Positions 8,259 to 17,488 are shown, counted from the first letter of the stretch. The stretch is 64,000 bases of DNA from Arthrobacter sp. Soc17.1.1.1 (GCF_036867195.1 NZ_JBAJII010000001.1:2728001-2792000), one strand, 5' to 3'. Translations and numbers: made by a program. The notes: generated from the letters alone by a model not told the origin.

Positions 8259-9581
8259 ATGACGAGCGAGGGAACGCGGACGCAGGCCGCGGACGCCACC
8301 GGCCCTGCCCGGCAGGCGACGACCATCCCCGCGACAGCGGCGGAGACCTCCCCCGATGCGCCGTGGCCGCTGCACCTGCTGTCCGAGAAGCTCAAGGCGC
8401 ACATCGAGCGCGCCCCCGCCGCGTGGGTCGAAGGGCAGGTCATCGAGCTGAACCGGCGCGCGAGCATGTGCTACATCACCCTGCGTGACGTCGACTCGGA
8501 GGTCTCGCTCTCGCTGTCGGTCTACGGCTCGGTGATGGAGCGGGTGTCCGGCCCCCTGGACCGCGGGTCGCGGGTCGTCGCCCGCCTCAAGCCGGATTTC
8601 TGGGTCAAGACGGGACGACTGTCGATGCAGACCATCGACATCCGGCCCGTGGGTATCGGGGACCTCCTCGCGCGGATCGAACGCCTGCGGCAGGCACTGG
8701 CAGCCGAAGGACTGTTCGCGGCGTCCCGCAAGAAGCCGCTGCCGTTGCTCCCCCACCGGATCGGGCTCATCACCGGCCGGGATTCCGACGCCATGAAGGA
8801 CGTGATGCGGAACGCGGCGCTGCGCTGGCCCGCCGTGGAGTTCGAGGTGCGCGAGGTGGCCGTCCAGGGCGTGAGCAGCGTCGCCCAGGTCTCCGCGGCC
8901 CTCGCCGCACTCGACGCCGATCCGCGGGTCGACGTCATCATCATCGCGCGCGGAGGCGGGGCGCTGGAGGACCTCCTGCCCTTCAGCGACGAATCACTCG
9001 TGCGGGCCGTCGGACGGGTGACGACGCCCGTGGTCAGCGCCATCGGGCACGAGGCGGACCGTCCCCTGCTCGACGAGGTGGCCGATCTGCGGGCCTCGAC
9101 GCCCACGGACGCGGCGAAGCGCGTGGTCCCGGACGTCTCCGAGGAGCTCGCGCGGATCCGGCAGGCTCGGGCCGCGCTCGAGCGCTCGATCCGGGTCCTC
9201 GTGCACCGCGAGAGCGAGAGCCTGGCCAACCTGCGCTCCCGTCCGTCGCTCGCGAAGCCGGAGGGGATGATCGATGTACGCGAGGCGGACGTCGAGCGCC
9301 TCCGCTCCCGTGCACTGCGTTCGGTTTCCGCCCTGGTGGAGCGCGACGCCGACACGGTCCACCACCTGCGGGAGCGCGTGCGGTCACTGTCCCCGCAGAA
9401 GACCCTCGACCGCGGCTACGCCGTCGTCCAGCGCTCCGACGGGCACGTGGTCCGGGAGCCCGACGACATCGGCACCGGTGACGAACTGAGGATCCGGGTC
9501 GCCGGAGGGCAGTTCGCGGCCACCGTCCAGACAGAACCAGGCACGGCCACGGGCCGCGAGAACAGGAAGAAGCCGGAATGA
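8259..9581 (+). CDS. xseA: exodeoxyribonuclease VII large subunit
   Basis: The catalytic large subunit of exonuclease VII, which degrades single-stranded DNA from both ends. An N-terminal OB fold ([12 protein letters not shown]...CYITLRD, about residues 50-130) is followed by the catalytic domain, with [29 protein letters not shown] and [14 protein letters not shown] long coiled-coil region and the motif [12 protein letters not shown] end the protein. The length is 440 residues from the ATG at 8259. That start follows GAGGACAGGA with good spacing; in-frame codons further upstream lack a ribosome-binding site. It overlaps xseB by four bases, so the two subunits are translationally coupled. Confidence 0.95.
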   Translation: MTSEGTRTQAADATGPARQATTIPATAAETSPDAPWPLHLLSEKLKAHIERAPAAWVEGQVIELNRRASMCYITLRDVDSEVSLSLSVYGSVMERVSGPLDRGSRVVARLKPDFWVKTGRLSMQTIDIRPVGIGDLLARIERLRQALAAEGLFAASRKKPLPLLPHRIGLITGRDSDAMKDVMRNAALRWPAVEFEVREVAVQGVSSVAQVSAALAALDADPRVDVIIIARGGGALEDLLPFSDESLVRAVGRVTTPVVSAIGHEADRPLLDEVADLRASTPTDAAKRVVPDVSEELARIRQARAALERSIRVLVHRESESLANLRSRPSLAKPEGMIDVREADVERLRSRALRSVSALVERDADTVHHLRERVRSLSPQKTLDRGYAVVQRSDGHVVREPDDIGTGDELRIRVAGGQFAATVQTEPGTATGRENRKKPE

Positions 9582-9814
9582 CGGACAAGACCACCGAGGC
9601 AGCCCAGCACTCCGAGATCGAGGCGCTGTCCTACGAGCGCGCCCGGGAGGAACTCGTCGCCGTCGTGTCACGGCTCGAGGCCGGAGGCGTGAGCCTCGAG
9701 GAATCGCTCGCACTGTGGGAGCGCGGTGAGGCCCTGGCGGACCGCTGCGAGGCGTGGCTCGAGGGCGCGAAGGCCAGGCTGGCGGCGGCGCGGGATAAGG
9801 CCGAGGGCCAGTAG
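9578..9814 (+). CDS. xseB: exodeoxyribonuclease VII small subunit
   Basis: A 78-residue protein with the XseB signature: [37 protein letters not shown], a helical hairpin that binds the extended coiled coil of XseA, several copies per complex. The length is normal for the family. The ATGA overlap with the end of xseA couples their translation. The downstream gene is convergent, so the operon consists of these two genes. Confidence 0.95.
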   Translation: MTDKTTEAAQHSEIEALSYERAREELVAVVSRLEAGGVSLEESLALWERGEALADRCEAWLEGAKARLAAARDKAEGQ

Positions 9815-9903
9815 CGGAACCGCCGCGAGGCGTTCTCCACGCCCGGCCCGTCCGGCCCGTCCGGAGGAACCCGGCGGGCCGCAGGCCGCAGGTCGCCGCG
9901 GGC

Positions 9904-10275
9904 TCACCTCCGGTCGGGCAGTTCCTGCAGCGCCCACGCGTTGCCGTCGGGGTCCGCGAAGTAGACGAACCTCCCCCATGGCTGCTCGTCGACCTCCGTG
10001 GCCTCCACCCCGCGTCCGACGAGTTCGGCCCGCGCCTGGGCTGCGTCGGCCACGACCACCTGGATGCCGCGCAGCGAACCCGGTGCCATGTCGCTGATGC
10101 CCTCGCCGAACGCGATCGAGCAGGCCGACCCGGGCGGCGTCAACTGCACGAACCGGATGTCCTCGCTCACGCGGGTGTCGTGGTCGAGGACGAACCCCGC
10201 CTGGTCGCGGTAGAACGCGATGGAACGGTCCACGTCGCTGACGGGTACGCCGATGAGTTCGATCTTCCAGTCCAT
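9904..10275 (-). CDS. VOC (glyoxalase/bleomycin resistance) family protein
   Basis: A 123-residue single-module vicinal-oxygen-chelate protein. The paired beta-alpha-beta-beta-beta modules are recognisable in VPVSDVDRSIAFYRDQAGF, SACSIAFGEGI, IQVVVADAAQARAELVGRG and the C-terminal VYFADPDGNAWALQEL. The last of these carries the usual metal-binding Glu of the family. Members include glyoxalases, dioxygenases and antibiotic-binding proteins, so the substrate cannot be named. It starts at ATG 10275 and has no operon partner. Confidence 0.85.
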   Translation of the reverse strand: MDWKIELIGVPVSDVDRSIAFYRDQAGFVLDHDTRVSEDIRFVQLTPPGSACSIAFGEGISDMAPGSLRGIQVVVADAAQARAELVGRGVEATEVDEQPWGRFVYFADPDGNAWALQELPDRR

Positions 10276-10387
10276 GAGGGCCTCCGTTGTGATGGTCGGG
10301 TCTCAAGACTAGGAATCGATGCGGTCGGATCCTGTCCGCGTCGGTGGAAGCCCCGCTTCGGTGCAGGAGGCGCATCAGGGCAGCGCG

Positions 10388-11287
10388 TCAGCTGGCGGCG
10401 AGCCGCCGCTTCTCGGCCTCGACGTCGAACGTGGCCCGCGGCCAGCTCAGCTGCATGTCCTCCAGCGTGGCCGTGAGCAGGTGCTGCACGGCGAGCCGCG
10501 CGTACCACTTGCGGTTCGCGGGCACCACGTACCAGGGGGCGTCCGGCGTGCTCGTCCGTTCGACGGCCACCTGGTACGCCTCCTGGTACTGGTCCCAGTA
10601 CGCCCGCTCGTCGACGTCACCGGGGTTGTACTTCCAGTGCTTGTCCTTGCGGTCGAGGCGTTCCGCGAGCCGGGTCTTCTGCTCGTCCTTGCCGATGTGG
10701 AGCATGACCTTGAGCACGCGGGTCCCGGACGCGGCGACCTCGTCCTCGAACCGCTGGATCGCCCCGTACCGCTGCTCGACGTCGGCGGCGGGTGACAGGC
10801 CACGCACGCGGTGGATCAGCACGTCCTCGTAGTGGGACCGGTCGAACACCCCGATGAGCCCGGCCCCGGGGAGCTGGCGGCGGATGCGCCAGAGGAAGTC
10901 GTGCGTGCGCTCCTCCTCGGTGGGCGCCTTGAAGGCGTGGTGCTGCACGCCCTGGGGATCCACCAGCCCCATGACGTGACGGACGATCCCGCCCTTGCCC
11001 GAGGTGTCCATCCCCTGCAGGACGAGCAGCACGGCGATCTCGCTCCCTGCGCGACTCTCGGCGAACAGCTTCTCCTGCAGGGACGACAGTGCGTCCGCGC
11101 CCGCGGCGAGCGCCGCCTTGCCCTCCGCCTTACCGCCGTCGAACCCCGGGGTGGACTGCGGGTCGACGGACGCGAGGGAGAAGTCGGGCCCCGCCAGGAG
11201 CAGACGACGCATCCCGGTGATACTGCCGCTGATACTGCCGCTGATACTGCCGGTGGTGCTTCCGGTGCTTCCGGTGCTCGGTGCCAT
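10388..11287 (-). CDS. ppk2: polyphosphate kinase 2 family phosphotransferase
   Basis: A 299-residue PPK2-family enzyme. These enzymes move phosphate between polyphosphate and nucleotides (AMP, ADP or GDP, depending on class). Walker A is GMDTSGKGG at about residues 99-107. The Walker B/lid region includes GVFDRSHYEDVLIHRVRGL, and DKHWKYNPGDVDERAYWDQYQEAY and WYVVPANRKWYARLAV are hallmark PPK2 segments. AGGAGG five bases before the ATG at 11287 sets the start. The first 25 residues are a Ser/Gly/Thr/Ile repeat encoded by a short tandem DNA repeat. They are unlike the rest and probably disordered. The gene lies downstream of the aminotransferase gene on the same strand, 32 bases away. Confidence 0.93.
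   Translation of the reverse strand: MAPSTGSTGSTTGSISGSISGSITGMRRLLLAGPDFSLASVDPQSTPGFDGGKAEGKAALAAGADALSSLQEKLFAESRAGSEIAVLLVLQGMDTSGKGGIVRHVMGLVDPQGVQHHAFKAPTEEERTHDFLWRIRRQLPGAGLIGVFDRSHYEDVLIHRVRGLSPAADVEQRYGAIQRFEDEVAASGTRVLKVMLHIGKDEQKTRLAERLDRKDKHWKYNPGDVDERAYWDQYQEAYQVAVERTSTPDAPWYVVPANRKWYARLAVQHLLTATLEDMQLSWPRATFDVEAEKRRLAAS
11216..11278. repeat. 12-bp and 9-bp tandem repeats at the 5' end of ppk2
   Basis: Three 12-base units (gctgatactgcc, the first with one change) at 11216-11251 are followed by three 9-base-like units (ggtgcttcc) to 11278. They are in frame and encode the Gly-Ser-Ile-Ser start of PPK2, so gain or loss of units would not disrupt the kinase. Confidence 0.85.
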
Positions 11288-11319
11288 GGGTCCTCCTGCG
11301 GGTGGGGCGGCGGGACTGC

Positions 11320-12537
11320 TCAGGGCTTGTACGTGGACAGGAAGTCGGCGAGTCGCCCGACGGCGTCCTCGATGACCTCCACGCTCGGCAGGGTGACCAT
11401 GCGGAAGTGGTCGGTGTGCACCCAGTTGAAGGCGCTGCCGTGCGAGATCAGGATCTTCTGCTGCTTCAGGAGGTCCAGGGCGAACTTCTCGTCGTCCTTG
11501 ATGGGATAGACGTCCGGGTCGAGCTTCGGGAAGAGGTACAGGGCGCCCTGCGCGACCTCGCAGCTCACGCCGTCGATGGCGTTGAGCATCTGGGCGGCCT
11601 TGTCGCGCTGCTGGCGCAGGCGCCCGCCGGGCAGGATCAGGTCGTTGATGCTCTGGTAGCCGCCGAGGGCGGTCTGGATGGCGTGCTGCGCAGGGACGTT
11701 GGCGCACAGGCGCATGTTCGCCAGGAGGTTGATGCCCTCGATGTAGTTCGCGGCGTCCCGTTTCGGCCCGGAGATGGCCATCCAGCCGCTGCGGAACCCC
11801 GCGATGCGGTACGCCTTCGACAGGCCGCTGAAGGTGAGGCAGAGGACGTCGTCGCCCGTGACGGAGGCCGCGTTGATGTGCACGGCGTCGTCGTACAGGA
11901 TCTTCTCGTAGATCTCGTCCGCGAAGATGATGAGCCCGTGCTCGCGGGCCATCCGCACGATCGCCTCGAGGACCGGGCGCGGGTACACCGACCCTGTGGG
12001 GTTGTTCGGGTTGATGAGGACGATCCCGCGGGTGTTCGGGGTGATCTTCGAGGCCATGTCCTCGAGGTCCGGCCACCAGTGGTCGTCCTCGTCGCACAGA
12101 TAGTGCACCGGGGTACCGCCGGCGAGCGCAACGGACGCCGTCCAGAGCGGATAGTCCGGCGTGGGGATGAGGATCTCGTCGCCGGTGTTGAGCAGGGCCT
12201 GCATCGAGAGCGTGATGAGCTCGCTCACGCCGTTGCCGAGGTAGACGTCGTCGACGTCGATCGAGGTGATGCCGCGGCTCTGGTAGTACTGCACGACGGC
12301 GGTGCGCGCCGAGAAGATGCCCCGCGAGTCGCTGTAGCCCTGCGACCTGGGCAGGTTGCGGATCATGTCCACGAGGATCGCGTCGGGTGCCTCGAAGCCG
12401 AAGGGTGCGGGATTGCCGATGTTGAGCTTGAGGATCCGGTGGCCCTGGGCCTCCATGGTCATGGCGTGCTCGAGCAGCGGCCCCCTGATGTCGTAGAGGA
12501 CGTTCTGGAGCTTATCCGACTGCGCGTAGGTGGCCAT
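11320..12537 (-). CDS. alaA: AlaA-type PLP-dependent aminotransferase
   Basis: A 405-residue fold-type I aminotransferase close to AlaA (glutamate-pyruvate aminotransferase). Recognisable parts are the N-terminal LKLNIGNPAPFGFEAPDAI, YLGNGVSELITLSMQALLN, the PLP-ring stacking and Asn/Asp region VLINPNNPTGSVYPR...ADEIYEK, the Schiff-base Lys in SGLSKAYR and the substrate Arg in FRMVTLP near the C-terminus. The length is that of AlaA (405 in E. coli). The ATG at 12537 follows CATTCT at a six-base distance, a possible leaderless -10. The gene lies upstream of ppk2 on the same strand. Confidence 0.88.
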   Translation of the reverse strand: MATYAQSDKLQNVLYDIRGPLLEHAMTMEAQGHRILKLNIGNPAPFGFEAPDAILVDMIRNLPRSQGYSDSRGIFSARTAVVQYYQSRGITSIDVDDVYLGNGVSELITLSMQALLNTGDEILIPTPDYPLWTASVALAGGTPVHYLCDEDDHWWPDLEDMASKITPNTRGIVLINPNNPTGSVYPRPVLEAIVRMAREHGLIIFADEIYEKILYDDAVHINAASVTGDDVLCLTFSGLSKAYRIAGFRSGWMAISGPKRDAANYIEGINLLANMRLCANVPAQHAIQTALGGYQSINDLILPGGRLRQQRDKAAQMLNAIDGVSCEVAQGALYLFPKLDPDVYPIKDDEKFALDLLKQQKILISHGSAFNWVHTDHFRMVTLPSVEVIEDAVGRLADFLSTYKP

Positions 12538-12568
12538 TGGATCAGAATGCCATATCGGGGTGCTGCAG

Positions 12569-12614
12569 CAGGGGCCCGGCACGCGGCATGACGACGCCGC
12601 GTACCGGGCCCCTG
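12569..12614 (-). terminator. terminator of the osmoprotectant ABC operon
   Basis: A long hairpin: 11 pairs (CAGGGGCCCGG and complement), a one-base internal mismatch, then seven more pairs (ACGCGGC) around an eight-base loop. It lies 15 bases beyond the stop codon of the substrate-binding protein gene. Confidence 0.75.
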
Positions 12615-12628
12615 GGGGTGAGACAGGA

Positions 12629-13597
12629 TCAGCCCGCGAGACCCTTCTCCGCGAGCCAGTCGGCCGCCGCGTCCGCCGGGTTGCGCTTCTCGGAACCGCT
12701 GACCTCACGGTTCAGCGAGAGCAGGTCCTCGGTGGTCAGCTGCGCCGAGACCTTGTTCAGGACCTCCTGCGCCTCCGCGCTGACGGTGTCCGTGTTGACG
12801 AGCGGGAGCACCTGCTGGGCGATGAAGTTGTTCTCCGGGTCCTCGAGCACCACGAGGTCGTTGTCCTCGATCGACGGCGTGGTCGTGTAGATGTCCGCCG
12901 CCTGGACGTCGTCGTTCAGCAGCGCCTGCAGGGTGATGTCCCCGCCGCCGTCGTTGATCGCCTCGAAGCCGCCGGGCTCGCAGCCGTACTTGTCCTTCAG
13001 GCCGGGCAGGCCGTACGCGCGCTCCTGGAAGGTGCTCGGGGCGCCGATCGTGATCTCGCCGCAGACCTCCGCCAGGTCGGCGATGGACTCGAGGCCGTAC
13101 TTCTCGGCCGTCGCGGCCGTGACGACCAGTGCGTCCTTGTCCTCGGCCTTGGAGGGCTCGAGCACGCCGAGCTTCACGTCGGGCGACTTCGCGGCGAGCG
13201 CGTCCGGCAGGGCCGCGAGGATGTCCTCGGCCGACGCCGCCGTCGCGGCGGGATCGGCGAACAGCAGCAGATTGCCGCCGTACTCGGGCAGGATGTCGAT
13301 CGATCCGTCCTCGAGGGCGGAGTAGTAGATCTCGCGCGACCCGATGTTGGGCTTCGTCGTCGCATCGACGCCGGCCGCGGTGAGCGCTCCGGCGTAGATC
13401 TCGGCGATGATCTGGCTCTCGGGGAAGTCCGCAGAACCGACGACGACGGCCCCGCCGGCGGCGCTCGCGGTGCTCTCCGTGGCGCCCTGGGGGTCGCTGT
13501 CGGCACCGCAGGCGGTCAACGCCAGCGTGGCCGTCAGGCCGCCGGCCAGTCCCATCAAGGCGCGCCGCGTGGCGCGTCGGGCTGACAGGTTCTTCAT
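12629..13597 (-). CDS. osmoprotectant ABC transporter substrate-binding lipoprotein
   Basis: A 322-residue OpuAC/OsmF-type lipoprotein that captures glycine betaine, choline or similar compounds outside the membrane. The signal peptide carries an Arg-rich N-region and the lipobox LTAC with Cys30. The mature domain includes VVVGSADFPESQIIAEIYAGAL, REIYYSALEDGSIDILPEYGG and NNFIAQQVLPLVN, characteristic of the family. AAGGAGGAAC before the ATG is the strongest ribosome-binding site in the operon, as suits an abundant binding protein. Its ATG overlaps the stop of the upstream permease (ATGA). It is the last gene of a four-gene operon: ATPase, permease, permease, binding protein. Confidence 0.93.
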   Translation of the reverse strand: MKNLSARRATRRALMGLAGGLTATLALTACGADSDPQGATESTASAAGGAVVVGSADFPESQIIAEIYAGALTAAGVDATTKPNIGSREIYYSALEDGSIDILPEYGGNLLLFADPAATAASAEDILAALPDALAAKSPDVKLGVLEPSKAEDKDALVVTAATAEKYGLESIADLAEVCGEITIGAPSTFQERAYGLPGLKDKYGCEPGGFEAINDGGGDITLQALLNDDVQAADIYTTTPSIEDNDLVVLEDPENNFIAQQVLPLVNTDTVSAEAQEVLNKVSAQLTTEDLLSLNREVSGSEKRNPADAAADWLAEKGLAG

Positions 13598-14340
13598 GGT
13601 GTTCCTCCTTGTGCTCCGGCGACGGCCTTCTGCCGGCCGGAATCTCTGGTTTTCTGTGAGCCGGTTGCCCGGAGGCCCGGTGGGATGGCGAGTCGCTGCA
13701 CCAGGCCCAGGAGCAGATCGACGGCGATCGCGAGGACGGTGATGACGACGGCGCCGCCGAAGAGGCGCCCGTAGTCGGCGAGCTGGGTGCCCTCGACGAG
13801 GAACACCCCGAGCCCGCCGAGGTTGATGAAGGCGACGACGGCCGCGGTCGCGATGACCTGCAGCACAGCGGCGCGCACCCCTCCGAGGATGACCTGCAGG
13901 CCGTTGGGCACCTCGACCCGGAGAAGGATCTGCAGTTCGCCCATGCCCATGCTGCGCGCGGCGTCCACGACGGTGCGGTCCACCGATGCGATGCCCGCGT
14001 AGATCCCGCTCAGCAGGGGTGGGACGGCCAGCAGCACGAGCGCCCAGATGGGGGGCATCAGCCCGAGCCCGGCGAGCAGCGTGAACAGGAACACCATGCC
14101 GAGGGTGGGCAGGGCGCGCAGGATGCCGACGCCGGAGACGATGACGACGCGCCCGCGGCCCGTGTGGCCGACGTACAGGCCGACCGGTACGGCGATCGCG
14201 AGCGCGATCAGCAGGGTCAGCCCGGTGAAGCCGAGGTGCTCGACGATGCGCGTGGGGATCCCGCGGTCGCCCTCCCAGTTCGCGGGCGCGGTGAGCCACT
14301 CCCACATCTGCACGAAGAGGTTGGTGCTCGAGTAGTCCAT
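13594..14340 (-). CDS. osmoprotectant ABC transporter permease
   Basis: A 248-residue membrane permease of the OpuBB/ProW type. Five to six hydrophobic helices are visible, with the ABC-permease EAA-loop equivalent VVDAARSMGMGELQILLRVEVPNGLQVILGG at about residues 125-155. The N-terminus lies in front of GLTLLIALAIAVPVGLYVG. The gene begins with ATG at 14340, overlapping the previous stop by one base (TGATG), and ends overlapping the binding-protein start. Both overlaps point to translational coupling. It would form a heterodimer with the other permease in the operon. Confidence 0.92.
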   Translation of the reverse strand: MDYSSTNLFVQMWEWLTAPANWEGDRGIPTRIVEHLGFTGLTLLIALAIAVPVGLYVGHTGRGRVVIVSGVGILRALPTLGMVFLFTLLAGLGLMPPIWALVLLAVPPLLSGIYAGIASVDRTVVDAARSMGMGELQILLRVEVPNGLQVILGGVRAAVLQVIATAAVVAFINLGGLGVFLVEGTQLADYGRLFGGAVVITVLAIAVDLLLGLVQRLAIPPGLRATGSQKTRDSGRQKAVAGAQGGTP

Positions 14341-15047
14341 CAGGCGCCCGCCACCTTCGCGTCGAGCGCGACAGCGTCGGCGGCAGGCCCCGACCCGCGG
14401 GAGCCGCCGGCACGTGCCTTCCGCGTCCACGGGGTGAGCAGCCGCTCGGTGAACACGAGGACCAGGTCGAGGACGAGGGCCAGCAGGAGGATGATCGCGA
14501 TCCCGACGGCGATCTCCGTCGGGAAGGACCGGAACAGGCCGTCGGTGAACAGGGTCCCGAGGCTCGGGACCCCGATGAGGGCGCCGACGCTGACGAGCGA
14601 GATGTTGGTGACCGACACCACGCGCAGGCCCGCGAACAGCACAGGGAGCGAGAGCGGCAGGTCCACCGTCAGGAACCGGCGCACGGGCATGTACCCCATG
14701 GCGATCGCCGCCTGGCGGACGCCGTCGTCGATCGAGTCGAGGGCGTCGAGCGTGGACCGGACGAGCAGGGAGAACGCGTAGACGGACAGCGCCACGATCA
14801 CGTTGACGGGATCGATCACCTTGGTCCCGAGGATCACGGGAAGGAACACGAACATGGCCAGCGACGGGATGGTGTAGAGGATCGAGGACCCCGTCAGCAG
14901 CACCGACCCGACCACCCGGTTGAGCCGGGCGAGCTGGGCCATCGGCACCGCGACGAGGACGCCGAGGACCAGCGGCACGATCGCCTGGAACAGGTGCAGG
15001 CGCGTGTGCAGCCAGATGAAGTCGAGGTTGGAGAGGAACCAGTCCAC
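14340..15047 (-). CDS. osmoprotectant ABC transporter permease
   Basis: A 235-residue permease, paralogous to the next gene in the operon. It starts MDWFLSNLDFIWLHTRLHLFQAIVPLVLGVLVAVP and has the EAA-like loop GVRQAAIAMGYMPVRRFLTVDLPLSLPVLFAGL around residues 112-145. The C-terminus carries a Gly/Ser/Ala-rich tail. The GTG start at 15047 lies two bases after the stop of the ATPase gene. Together with the second permease it forms the translocation pore for the osmoprotectant. Confidence 0.92.
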   Translation of the reverse strand: MDWFLSNLDFIWLHTRLHLFQAIVPLVLGVLVAVPMAQLARLNRVVGSVLLTGSSILYTIPSLAMFVFLPVILGTKVIDPVNVIVALSVYAFSLLVRSTLDALDSIDDGVRQAAIAMGYMPVRRFLTVDLPLSLPVLFAGLRVVSVTNISLVSVGALIGVPSLGTLFTDGLFRSFPTEIAVGIAIILLLALVLDLVLVFTERLLTPWTRKARAGGSRGSGPAADAVALDAKVAGA

Positions 15048-15049
15048 GG

Positions 15050-16201
15050 TCAGACCGCCGTGTCGTGCTGGACGCGGCCCCGGCCGAGCCTCGCGGCTTC
15101 GATGAGCTCGAAGACCTCGGCGGCCCGGACGACGCCGACGGCGCGTCCGTCGTCGTCGATCGTCACGCCGAGGCCCGAGGGCGAGGACAGTGCGGCATCG
15201 AGCGCGCGGCGCAGTGAGTCGCCCCGCGTGTACAGCGAGCCGCCGGGTACAGCCTCCGCCTGGCGGGTGATGCTCGCGCGCGTGGCCTGCGGGATCCAGC
15301 CGTGCGGGCGCCCGTCGGCGTCGACGAGGAGGGTCCACGGCGAGTGCACGGGGACGGTCGGGTCGGCGAGGTGCTCCGCGTCGATGGTCTCGACGGGGTG
15401 GATGGTGACTCCGTCGCCCTCCTGGAAGGAGAGGTGCCGGAAACCGCGGTCGCGTCCGACGAAGCCGGCGACGAAGTCGTCCACGGGCGCCCGGAGGATC
15501 TCCTCGGGAGCGGCGAACTGCGCGAGGCGCCCCCCGACGGCGAACACCGCCACCTTGTCCCCGAGGATGGTCGCCTCGTCGATGTCGTGCGTGACGAAGA
15601 CGATGGTCTTCGCGAGGTCGCGCTGCAGGCGCAGCAGTTCCTCCTGCAGTTCGGCGCGGACCACGGGGTCCACAGCACTGAACGGCTCGTCCATGAGGAG
15701 CACGGGCGGGTCCGCCGCGAGGGCCCGGGCCACGCCGACGCGCTGCTGCTGGCCGCCCGAGAGCTGCGCGGGGTACCGGCGGCCGAGGTCGGAGGCGAGC
15801 CCGACGACGTCGAGCAGTTCGCGCGCACGCCGGCGGGCCTCCGCCTTCCCGACGCCGTTGAGGCGGGGCACGGTCGCGATGTTGTCGAGGACGGTCCGGT
15901 GCGGCAGGAGCCCGGAGGACTGCATGACGTACCCCATGGAGCGGCGGAGTTCTGCGGCCCTCTGCCGGCCGATGTCCTGTCCGTCGAGGAGGATCTGCCC
16001 GGTGGTCGGTTCCACCATGCGGTTGATCATCCGCAGGGAGGTGGTCTTGCCGCAGCCGGAGGGGCCCACGAAGACGGTGATCCGACCGCGGTCGATCTCC
16101 ATCGAGAGGTCCTCGACCGCGGGGCGTCCGCCGTCGTAGGTCTTGGTGACGTTGCGGAACTCGATCATGGGGTGGCTGGAGGCCTGCTCGGGGGGTGTCA
16201 T
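15050..16201 (-). CDS. osmoprotectant ABC transporter ATP-binding protein
   Basis: A 383-residue ATPase of the OpuBA/ProV type and the first gene of the operon. Walker A is GPSGCGKTT (about residues 46-54), the signature is AQLSGGQQQRVGVARAL, Walker B is VLLMDEPFSAVDP and the switch His is in FVTHDIDEA. About 120 residues follow the nucleotide-binding domain. They resemble the tandem CBS-type regulatory region of OpuA/OsmV proteins, which senses ionic strength or c-di-AMP in characterised relatives. ATG 16201 follows AGGAAAGG; a second ATG at 16168 is the core start MIEFRNVTKTY. Confidence 0.93.
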   Translation of the reverse strand: MTPPEQASSHPMIEFRNVTKTYDGGRPAVEDLSMEIDRGRITVFVGPSGCGKTTSLRMINRMVEPTTGQILLDGQDIGRQRAAELRRSMGYVMQSSGLLPHRTVLDNIATVPRLNGVGKAEARRRARELLDVVGLASDLGRRYPAQLSGGQQQRVGVARALAADPPVLLMDEPFSAVDPVVRAELQEELLRLQRDLAKTIVFVTHDIDEATILGDKVAVFAVGGRLAQFAAPEEILRAPVDDFVAGFVGRDRGFRHLSFQEGDGVTIHPVETIDAEHLADPTVPVHSPWTLLVDADGRPHGWIPQATRASITRQAEAVPGGSLYTRGDSLRRALDAALSSPSGLGVTIDDDGRAVGVVRAAEVFELIEAARLGRGRVQHDTAV

Positions 16202-16335
16202 GGCAGCTGTGCCTTTCCTGGCAGGAGCTTCTCGGCCGGGCTGCGCCCGCGGGCCGCACGAATGCGGATCCGGCTTGCCGTCTGTGGGTCGCTGGGCGGG
16301 GGCGCAGCGGTCAGTTCAAGCTGTCGGAGGTTCTG

Positions 16336-16363
16336 AGTCTAACCATGAGTTCGGAGCAGACAA
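16336..16363 (-). promoter_or_regulatory. candidate promoter of the osmoprotectant ABC operon
   Basis: On the minus strand TTGTCT (16358-16363) is followed after 16 bases by TAGACT (16336-16341), each matching four of six consensus bases. The transcript would have a leader of about 130 bases before the ATPase gene, long enough to hold regulatory structure, though I recognise none. Confidence 0.45.
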
Positions 16364-16416
16364 GACCGCATATGGGTCCAGCGTCGTACTGTGTCCCTTC
16401 CGGGACCGGATGATGC

Positions 16417-16443
16417 CTGCCGGCGCGGCCCGTGCGCCGGCAG
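16417..16443 (-). terminator. terminator of the BadF/NAGK-like kinase gene
   Basis: A perfect ten-base stem (CTGCCGGCGC and complement) with a seven-base loop, eight bases beyond the stop codon of the kinase gene. Confidence 0.65.
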
Positions 16444-16450
16444 CCGAACC

Positions 16451-17476
16451 CTACTGCCCCATGAGGAAGCGGACCCCCATGACCGGGTCCTGCTCGAGGA
16501 ACACGATCCGGGTGATGTCCTCGGCTGCGAGCAGCGTCCGGAGGCGTACCTGCAGGTCGGGCTGGTGCATCGCCAGCCCGCCGCCGAGGACCACGGGGCC
16601 GGGGACGCCGATCACGGAGGCGACGTCGAGCACGAGGCGGGTCAGGGCTACGGCGGCACGATCGAGGATGTCGGCGGCGTCGTCGTGGCCGTCCCGTGCC
16701 GCGTCGAACACGGCGCGGGACTGCGCCGCCCAATAGGTGCGGCCGGCCGAGGAGTGGAACAGCCCGATCAGTTCCGTGGGGGTGGTGACGTCGTTGAGCG
16801 CCAGCACGGCGGTGTCGAGGGCGTCGGCGGGAAGCCCGACGTCGTGCCGGTGCAGGGCCCGCCGGACCGCCTCGCGGGCCACCCAGTAGCCGCTGCCCTC
16901 GTCACCCAGGAGGTAGCCCCAGCCCCCCGAGCGTGCCTGGCGGCCGTCCTCCGTGACACCCCAGGCCACCGAGCCGGTGCCGACGATGACGGCGATGCCC
17001 GCGCGCGCTCCCCCGGCGGCGAGGATGAGGCGCGTGTCGTGAACGACGTCGATCGTTGCTCCGGGCGCGTGGGGTGCGATCAGGGCACGGAGACGGTCGG
17101 CGTCCGCCCCGGTGTCGACCCCGCCGGACCCGGCGACGACGTGCCGGACGGCTCCGGACTGCCCGGCGCGCCCGGCGGTCAGGAGCTCGCCGAAGAGCTC
17201 GCGGAGGCTCTGTGCCGCGGCGTCGGGCGTGACGTTCTGGACATTGGCGCTCCCGGCCCGGGCCTCCGCGACCAGCGTCCCGTCCCGCCACAGCGCTCCG
17301 TGCGTCTTGGACCCGCCGATGTCGAGGCCGACCACGAGTCCTGCGGCCGGCCCTCCGGCCTGTCTGCCGGTCACGCGGGCGCCGACCCCTGGCCGGGGTT
17401 TACCGGGGACGTCGGGTGCGGGGGGCACGGAGGGTGCAGCGGGTGCAGCCGGGCTGCTGGACGGGGTGTTCGACAT
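16451..17476 (-). CDS. BadF/BadG/BcrA/BcrD-type sugar kinase (N-acetylglucosamine kinase-like)
   Basis: A 341-residue actin-fold (ASKHA) kinase. The phosphate-1 motif is GLDIGGSKTHGALW (about residues 49-62). The phosphate-2 region AVIVGTGSVAWGV, followed by RSGGWGYLLGDEGSGYWV, is typical of eukaryotic-type N-acetylglucosamine kinases and BadF ATPases. The adenosine motif is VVLGGGLAM. GlcNAc or another amino sugar is the likely substrate, but this is an inference. The first 45 residues are Pro/Ala/Ser-rich and have no counterpart in the core fold. The start at 17476 is supported by a TACCCT -10 element six bases upstream. The gene lies downstream of an MFS gene on the same strand. Confidence 0.82.
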   Translation of the reverse strand: MSNTPSSSPAAPAAPSVPPAPDVPGKPRPGVGARVTGRQAGGPAAGLVVGLDIGGSKTHGALWRDGTLVAEARAGSANVQNVTPDAAAQSLRELFGELLTAGRAGQSGAVRHVVAGSGGVDTGADADRLRALIAPHAPGATIDVVHDTRLILAAGGARAGIAVIVGTGSVAWGVTEDGRQARSGGWGYLLGDEGSGYWVAREAVRRALHRHDVGLPADALDTAVLALNDVTTPTELIGLFHSSAGRTYWAAQSRAVFDAARDGHDDAADILDRAAVALTRLVLDVASVIGVPGPVVLGGGLAMHQPDLQVRLRTLLAAEDITRIVFLEQDPVMGVRFLMGQ

Positions 17477-17482
17477 GCCTAC

Positions 17483-17488
17483 AGGGTA
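17483..17488 (-). promoter_or_regulatory. candidate -10 element of the kinase gene (leaderless)
   Basis: TACCCT on the minus strand ends six bases before the kinase ATG. It supports the choice of the long N-terminal form, which otherwise lacks a ribosome-binding site. Confidence 0.4.
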